64,000 nucleotides of DNA from Beta vulgaris subsp. vulgaris. Its lineage: Eukaryota > Streptophyta > Magnoliopsida > Caryophyllales > Amaranthaceae. The stretch spans positions 23,208,899-23,272,898 of the forward strand of contig NC_079206.1 in NCBI RefSeq assembly GCF_026745355.1, read 5' to 3'. Every line of letters starts with the position of its first letter. The stretch's first letter is position 1. The notes under the pieces were generated by a model, which was given only the letters and a program-made list of their open reading frames with translations, made no database searches and was not told the origin of the DNA. The position numbers and the translations under genes were made by a program. This document shows positions 59,701 to 64,000 of this stretch, in pieces.

Positions 59701-61926
59701 AATTCTTTCCCAACTAACTCCTTCAGGACCACCATAATGGAATGGTGTGTCCGAAAGGAGAAATCGAACTTTATTAGATATGGTTCGATCAATGATGAGT
59801 CAGGCCGATCTTCCGATATCATTCTGGGGTCATGCCTTAGAAACTGTCGTACTAATCTTAAACAGAACTCCAACCAAAACTGTTGAAAAGACTCCATATG
59901 AGTTATGGGCTGGAAAAACTCCAACTATATCTTTTCTTAAGATTTGGGGATGCGAAGTTTATGTAAGACGTTTACAATCTGACAAACTTGCACCTAAATT
60001 TGACAAATGTTACTTTGTGGGTCAAAAGAAACAAAGGGGTATTACTTCTACAATAGAACTGAGAACAAAGTGTTTGTGGCTTGCACTAGTGTCTTTCTCG
60101 AAAGAGAACATCTTTCTAGAAATTCAAGTAGGAGAAATATTCACCTCGAGGAAATTCGAGCTGAAAATGAGCCACAATATCAGGAGCCTCCATAAGTTGT
60201 TGTGGAAACTGATAAGACTCTACAACGTATTGTGGAATCTACCTCCGTGGCACCCACCCCTCGTAAGTCTACTAGGAAAATTTCAGCACCTGAGAGATAT
60301 GGATTTTTCATGTCTGATAATAAAGAAATATTGCTTTTAAAAACAATGAGCCTACTACCTATAAAGCAGCTACGGCTAGTTCAGAATCCGACTTATGGTC
60401 AAAAGCCATGAAATCCGAAATGGATTTCATGTATGAAAATCAAGTTTGGGACTTGGTTGATTTACCCGATCGGGTTAAACCTATTGGATGCAAATGGGTT
60501 TTCAAGTTGAAAACTGACATAGATGGAAATGTATATATCCATAAAGCTAGGCTAGTGGCACAAGGTTTCAAACAAATTCATGGTATAGACTATGATGAAA
60601 CCTTTTCACCAGTAGTTATGCTGAAATCTATTCGGATACTTCTAGCAATTGCCTCATATTATGACTATGAAATATGGCAAATGGATGTTAAAATCGCTTT
60701 CCTAAATGGTTTTTTGGAAGAAGAAGTGTACATGACGCAACCTGAGGGTTTTATTGATCCTAATGCACCTAGAAAGGTATGCAAGCTTCAAAAGTCCATT
60801 TATGGATTAAGGCAAGCATCAAAGAGTTGGAACCTCTGATTTGACGAGTCAATCAAAGGTTTTGGTTTTCTCAGAAATGAAGAGGAATCTTGTGTTTATA
60901 AGAAAGTTAGTGGGAGTAAGATTATTTTCTTGGTCTTGTATGTAGATGACACACTTCTGATTGGAAATGACATTCCCATGCTAGAGTCTGTAAAGATATG
61001 GCTTGGAAAGTGTTTCTCAATGAAAGACCTTGGTGAGGCTTAATACATACTAGGCATTAAGATCTATAGAGATAGATCTAAAAGAATGATTGGACTAAGT
61101 CAAGAAACTTATGTTGATAAGGTTCTGGCTAGGTTCAATATGAAAGGTTGTAAAAGAGGTTTTCTATCAATGTCTCATGGCATAAGTCTGAGCAAGGCTC
61201 AGTGTCCTTCTCCTCAATTGCATGGCTTATGAGAAAGACCGCATGAGCAAGATCCCATATGCGTCAGCTATTGGATCCATCATGTATGCCATGATATTTA
61301 CTAGACCATATGTTCCCTATGCTTTGAGCATGACCAGTAGATACCAAGCAAATCTAGGTGATGACCATTGGAATGTTGTGAAGAATATTCTAAAGTACCT
61401 TAACAGGACTAAAGAAAATTCTTAGTTTATGGAGGAGAGGATGAGCTAAGTATAAATGGTTATACTGATGCTAGTTTCCAAACAGATAAGGATGATTTTC
61501 GATCGCAGTCGGGATTTATATTTTGTTTAAATGGAGGAGCGGTGAGTTGGAAAAGTTCCGAAGAGCACCATAGCATATTCTACAACTGAAGCTGAGTATA
61601 TTGTTGTATCAGAAGCAGCAAAATAAGCCTTCTGGATAAAGAAGTTCATATGTGAACTAGGAGTGGTTCCTAGTATTGCTAGTGCTTTGGATGTTTATTG
61701 TGATAACACTGGAGCTATAGCACAAGCAAAAGAACCAAGATCACACCAAAATCCAAACATGTACTTAGGAGATTTCATCTAATTCGAGAAATAGTTGATC
61801 GAGGAGATGTTAGGATATGTAAAGTTCATTCGGATAGCAATGTTGTAGATCCGCTTACTAAGCCACTTTCTCAGCAGAAACATGAGACTCATACTTCAGC
61901 TATGGGAATTAGGAACATTGGAGAAT
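56757..61926 (+). pseudogene. Copia-D gag-pol remnant
   Basis: Gag begins near 56757 (LDVFENSLPDEPTLRASAET) with stops before the open 57046-57558 stretch (NLERLGVTLGDELPIDITLH). The zinc knuckle CFHCHKPVHWKRNY has Tyr for the last Cys. The protease motif SDTGCGSHICTNV is followed by a TAG at 57556. After the CACTA insertion come the pre-integrase block (GLYLLDLE, WRCRLRHINE), integrase ([28 protein letters not shown]), reverse transcriptase from 60408 (WVFKLKTDIDGN, MDVKIAFLNGFLEEEVYM, VLYVDDTLLIGND near 60940) and RNase H (YTDASFQTDKDD near 61460; a DPLTKPLS end near 61855). At least ten frame changes or stops are visible. It is more decayed than copia-C. Confidence 0.87.
57821..59221. mobile_element. 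Small non-autonomous CACTA element, copy 2
   Basis: Ends are CACTAGTAGAATAATTGC and, inverted, ATTTATTCTACTAGTG. GTG flanks both sides (57818-57820 and 59222-59224). Subterminal repeats TTGCTGCGGTTT / AAACCGCAGCAATAT are the same as in copy 1, as is the internal layout: CT-rich tract (58115-58270), CGTTCGTCGTCGTC region (58340-58560), T-rich part with TTTTCAGATCTAG (58655-58667) and a shared TTTGATGGCAAAATGCAAAA phrase near 58885. It has no transposase. It lies in the copia-D pre-integrase region, whose frame resumes after one GTG. Confidence 0.93.
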
Positions 61927-62727
61927 GACCTATATTTGTACTTAATTTTGAATGTTGTTCATTATTGAAATAAAAGGTTTATATTTATTTTATAATATAT
62001 ATTTTTGTTTAATTTGGTTTAGTATTGAAACAAATGTCCAAAGTAAAAATAGGATGTTGAGTACGAGGACTCAACTATGGAACCCTATTAAGTGAACTAA
62101 AATAAATGATTACCTAGTCTCTAATCAGGTCATTAAGTAGGTACATTAATGACCTATAATGATTAGTTTATAGATTGATTGATGATATGTTTCATGGATC
62201 ATAGGGGAATTGGATGTCTAATCAATTATATTAATGTGAATTGGTGAATACACATTGAATTTGACCAACATAGAGAAATCTTTAAGAGCTGAATGTCATA
62301 AGTTTCTCTAAAATATATAAACGAGTTGATTCCTCAGACTTGAGTTCACCACTCATTCCTTACATTGATGACTAGTACACTTTGGCATTGTCAAACGTCA
62401 TGCCGTAAAAGCAGGAGACTATAAAGGCAATGTACATGTTGCTATGAGTCGTGTGAAGGATAGAGGGTAAATAAGATGGAATTGTCCTCCTATTATATAG
62501 GAATGTTGTTTTGGGTCTCTCGGAAAGTTTAGACTGTAAAATACATGGCCATGCTCGAATGGAATGTGATTCAATCATTCGTTTGACAGTTGAACTTGGA
62601 GACTGAGAAATATTCAGGACTTCATAAGGGTGACCCGTTTTCTTACCTTATGTTCATATATAACAATAAGAGACAAAGGGAATATAAAGCACCACTTGCT
62701 CTAGGACAAGTGGGAGACAAAGGGAAT
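61927..62727 (+). other. Copia-D 3' untranslated region and polypurine tract
   Basis: About 780 bases without coding sense between RNase H and the 3' LTR. Long 3' regions occur in some copia lineages. A GAGACAAAGGGAATAT phrase appears twice (about 62670 and 62713); the second copy stands exactly where the first 18 bases of the LTR should be. Confidence 0.55.
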
Positions 62728-63635
62728 ATCAAGTGCATAACTCAAAAGTTATAAATTATTAATTCGGTTTTTTCACCAAATACCCTTGACAAAAAAATGT
62801 ATTCACCAAATGCCCTAGCTTTTTTCAAAATTCACCATATACCCCTGACTTTTAACAAAATTCACCAGATACCCTTAGTATTAACGGACGTTAGTGCTCC
62901 GTTAGCCTGTATTTACAAGTTTGCCCTTATTACCTAGCGCCATTATAGTTATGTTGCTTTGATAACCTGACATAAAAGTTCTTCGGAAAAAAACCACGCC
63001 CTTTCAACTCCCCCTCTTGCTCTGTTGTTCATGCGTTTTTAAAAATCAAAGGAGCCCTAAAAATCAACTGCAAATTTGAAGATTTCTAGATTAATATTAT
63101 ACGATAATGCCAATATGTTCTTTTGACCATAATAAGCTATGGGTAATATCTTGCTATATATTGGATCAAAATCAAATATAGGATAATTGATTGATATCAA
63201 TATTAATTGATTGAGAAAGTCAATCAATTAATGGGTTGATATCCTCTTAATTGAAAAAAATCAAGTCCTTCCTTTTATATGCATACAAAGCAAAATAAAT
63301 ATGGATGTAGATGAGTTTGACTTACTTAACTTATTTTACAAAATTCTGGCCGTGAGGTTGCAAGTGAAGAGAAAAGAGTTTCTCACAAAATATTACAAAA
63401 GTTCATACAAAATACAAAGACTTTGTTTTGGGTTCTAGTAAACCAAGGTATAATCAACTTGTGGTGGTGGACCTTTGTAGAGGAACTTCAATTGACGTTC
63501 TCAAACATCAACGAGGCACGCTTCAAAGGTATAATTACTTCACCCCCTTTTGTAGATTCATTATAGTATTTTAGGGTGTTCTTGGGAATAGGTTTTGTAT
63601 AAATTGTTTATATTTCCGCATCTTAAATCCTATTA
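62728..63635 (+). repeat. 3' LTR of copia-D, altered
   Basis: It matches the 5' LTR at both ends but lacks its first 18 bases, and 62765-63086 (322 bases) replaces 145 bases of the 5' LTR (55831-55975). The foreign part holds four phrases like TTCACCAAATACCC and a GGACGTTAGTGCTCCGTTAG stretch. It has no coding frame. Confidence 0.82.
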
Positions 63636-63789
63636 TCTCCCAGTTATCCTCTCTTCTCAGTCTGGCTCAGTTAGGAGAAGAGATGATCACATGGAGAGTG
63701 ATGATGCCTCTTCTGCTCTAAAGAGGAACAAAAATTAAGCTTTTAGCAACCTTTTTTGTCAAAGTGATAATGATTTAAATTCCTAAGTT

Positions 63790-64000
63790 ATGTCGATTAC
63801 TTGTTGAAATATTAGAGGAAGTGGTAGGAAAAATGCTTTGCCAGAGGTGAAGGACTTTTGTAAGAGTTGTAATATAAAAATAATGATGTTATGTAAATTA
63901 AAATCACAATCCCCTCCCTCTATCAGTGTTTCCCACCAAGTTGGGTTCAGGTTCTATGATTTTATCCCAATCTCAAGTTATTCTGGAGGGATCTAGTTAT
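63790..64000 (+). pseudogene. L1-type LINE ORF2, start of the endonuclease domain
   Basis: ORF2 carries endonuclease and reverse transcriptase. From ATG 63790 the sense is the AP-endonuclease-like opening, with NIRGSGRKNALPEVKDF. The sixth codon is TGA where Trp is usual. The CETKS motif that holds the catalytic Glu reads CKLKS, so Glu is Lys. The frame continues past the end of the window. Confidence 0.78.

Larger units (their letters stand above)
55775..63635 (+). mobile_element. Copia-D: Ty1/copia element inserted in the LINE
   Basis: LTR pair 55775-56523 and 62728-63635, TCTCC on both sides, a TGGTATCAG primer-binding match at 56525 and plus-strand order gag, protease, integrase, reverse transcriptase, RNase H, long 3' untranslated region, polypurine tract (about 62707-62717). 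The coding part has many stops and a small CACTA element inside. The 5' LTR opens TGTTGGAG and, judging by the target duplication, ends CCTATTA, so its last bases are TA and not CA. Confidence 0.88.
54259..64000 (+). mobile_element. L1-type LINE split by copia-D, runs out of the window
   Basis: ORF1 lies left of copia-D and the beginning of ORF2 right of it, same strand, with TCTCC on each side of copia-D (55770-55774 and 63636-63640). The 3' end, poly-A tail and target duplication lie beyond the window. Both ORFs are damaged, so the copy is dead. Confidence 0.83.

Noticed and set aside
1..64000. CRISPR arrays, rRNA or intact tRNA genes
   Set aside because: None seen; the only tRNA-like promoter boxes belong to the SINE at 52936.

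Overview
The window is nuclear DNA of a flowering plant, most likely a eudicot. It is AT-rich, has spliced genes with GT-AG introns, and is filled with Ty3/gypsy and Ty1/copia LTR retrotransposons, CACTA (En/Spm) DNA transposons, an L1 LINE and a tRNA-derived SINE. The species cannot be told from the sequence. I see one convincing host gene (45194-51525, minus strand, seven exons), a plastid-type putrescine/spermidine-binding-protein homologue. Nearly everything else is mobile DNA, mostly broken and nested.

Layout. 1-9972: the body and 3' LTR of an Athila-type gypsy element whose 5' LTR lies left of the window. 9973-32819: one minus-strand copia element (copia-A) cut in two. Its pol and gag tail are at 9973-14230 and its gag, PBS and 5' LTR at 30363-32819. 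The 16 kb between (14231-30359) is read as a CACTA element (CACTA-1) carrying TNP2 and TNPA-like genes, a captured aspartate aminotransferase fragment and satellite-like repeats. CACTA-1 in turn holds a smaller non-autonomous CACTA element (26895-28405). 32820-43216: the right end of another CACTA-like element (CACTA-ULP) whose gene encodes a Ulp1/SENP-type cysteine protease domain. Its last intron is swollen to 8.1 kb by a solo LTR (34967-36111) and a young full-length copia element (copia-C, 37070-42213). 43217-44965: the 3' part of a plus-strand copia element (copia-B) that CACTA-ULP appears to have entered.

45194-52275: the host gene and its leader. 52276-53570: a 30-G run, diverged repeats and a foldback structure whose left arm carries a SINE with a 15-bp target duplication. 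54259-64000: an L1-type LINE (ORF1 at 54259-55743, start of ORF2 at 63790) split by copia-D (55775-63635), which itself carries a second copy of the small CACTA family (57821-59221).

Insertion order can be read from target-site duplications seen directly: GTT for CACTA-1, AAG and GTG for the two small CACTA copies, GCTCT for the solo LTR, ACCTG for copia-C, TCTCC for copia-D, and a 15-mer for the SINE. For both small CACTA copies and the SINE, the interrupted sequence resumes cleanly on the other side. The most interesting items are the protease-bearing CACTA-like element with all its catalytic residues present, the small CACTA family with a perfect 45-bp hairpin, the TATA-ended copia element, and the aspartate aminotransferase capture. 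Boundaries in diverged repeats are approximate. No database search was possible.
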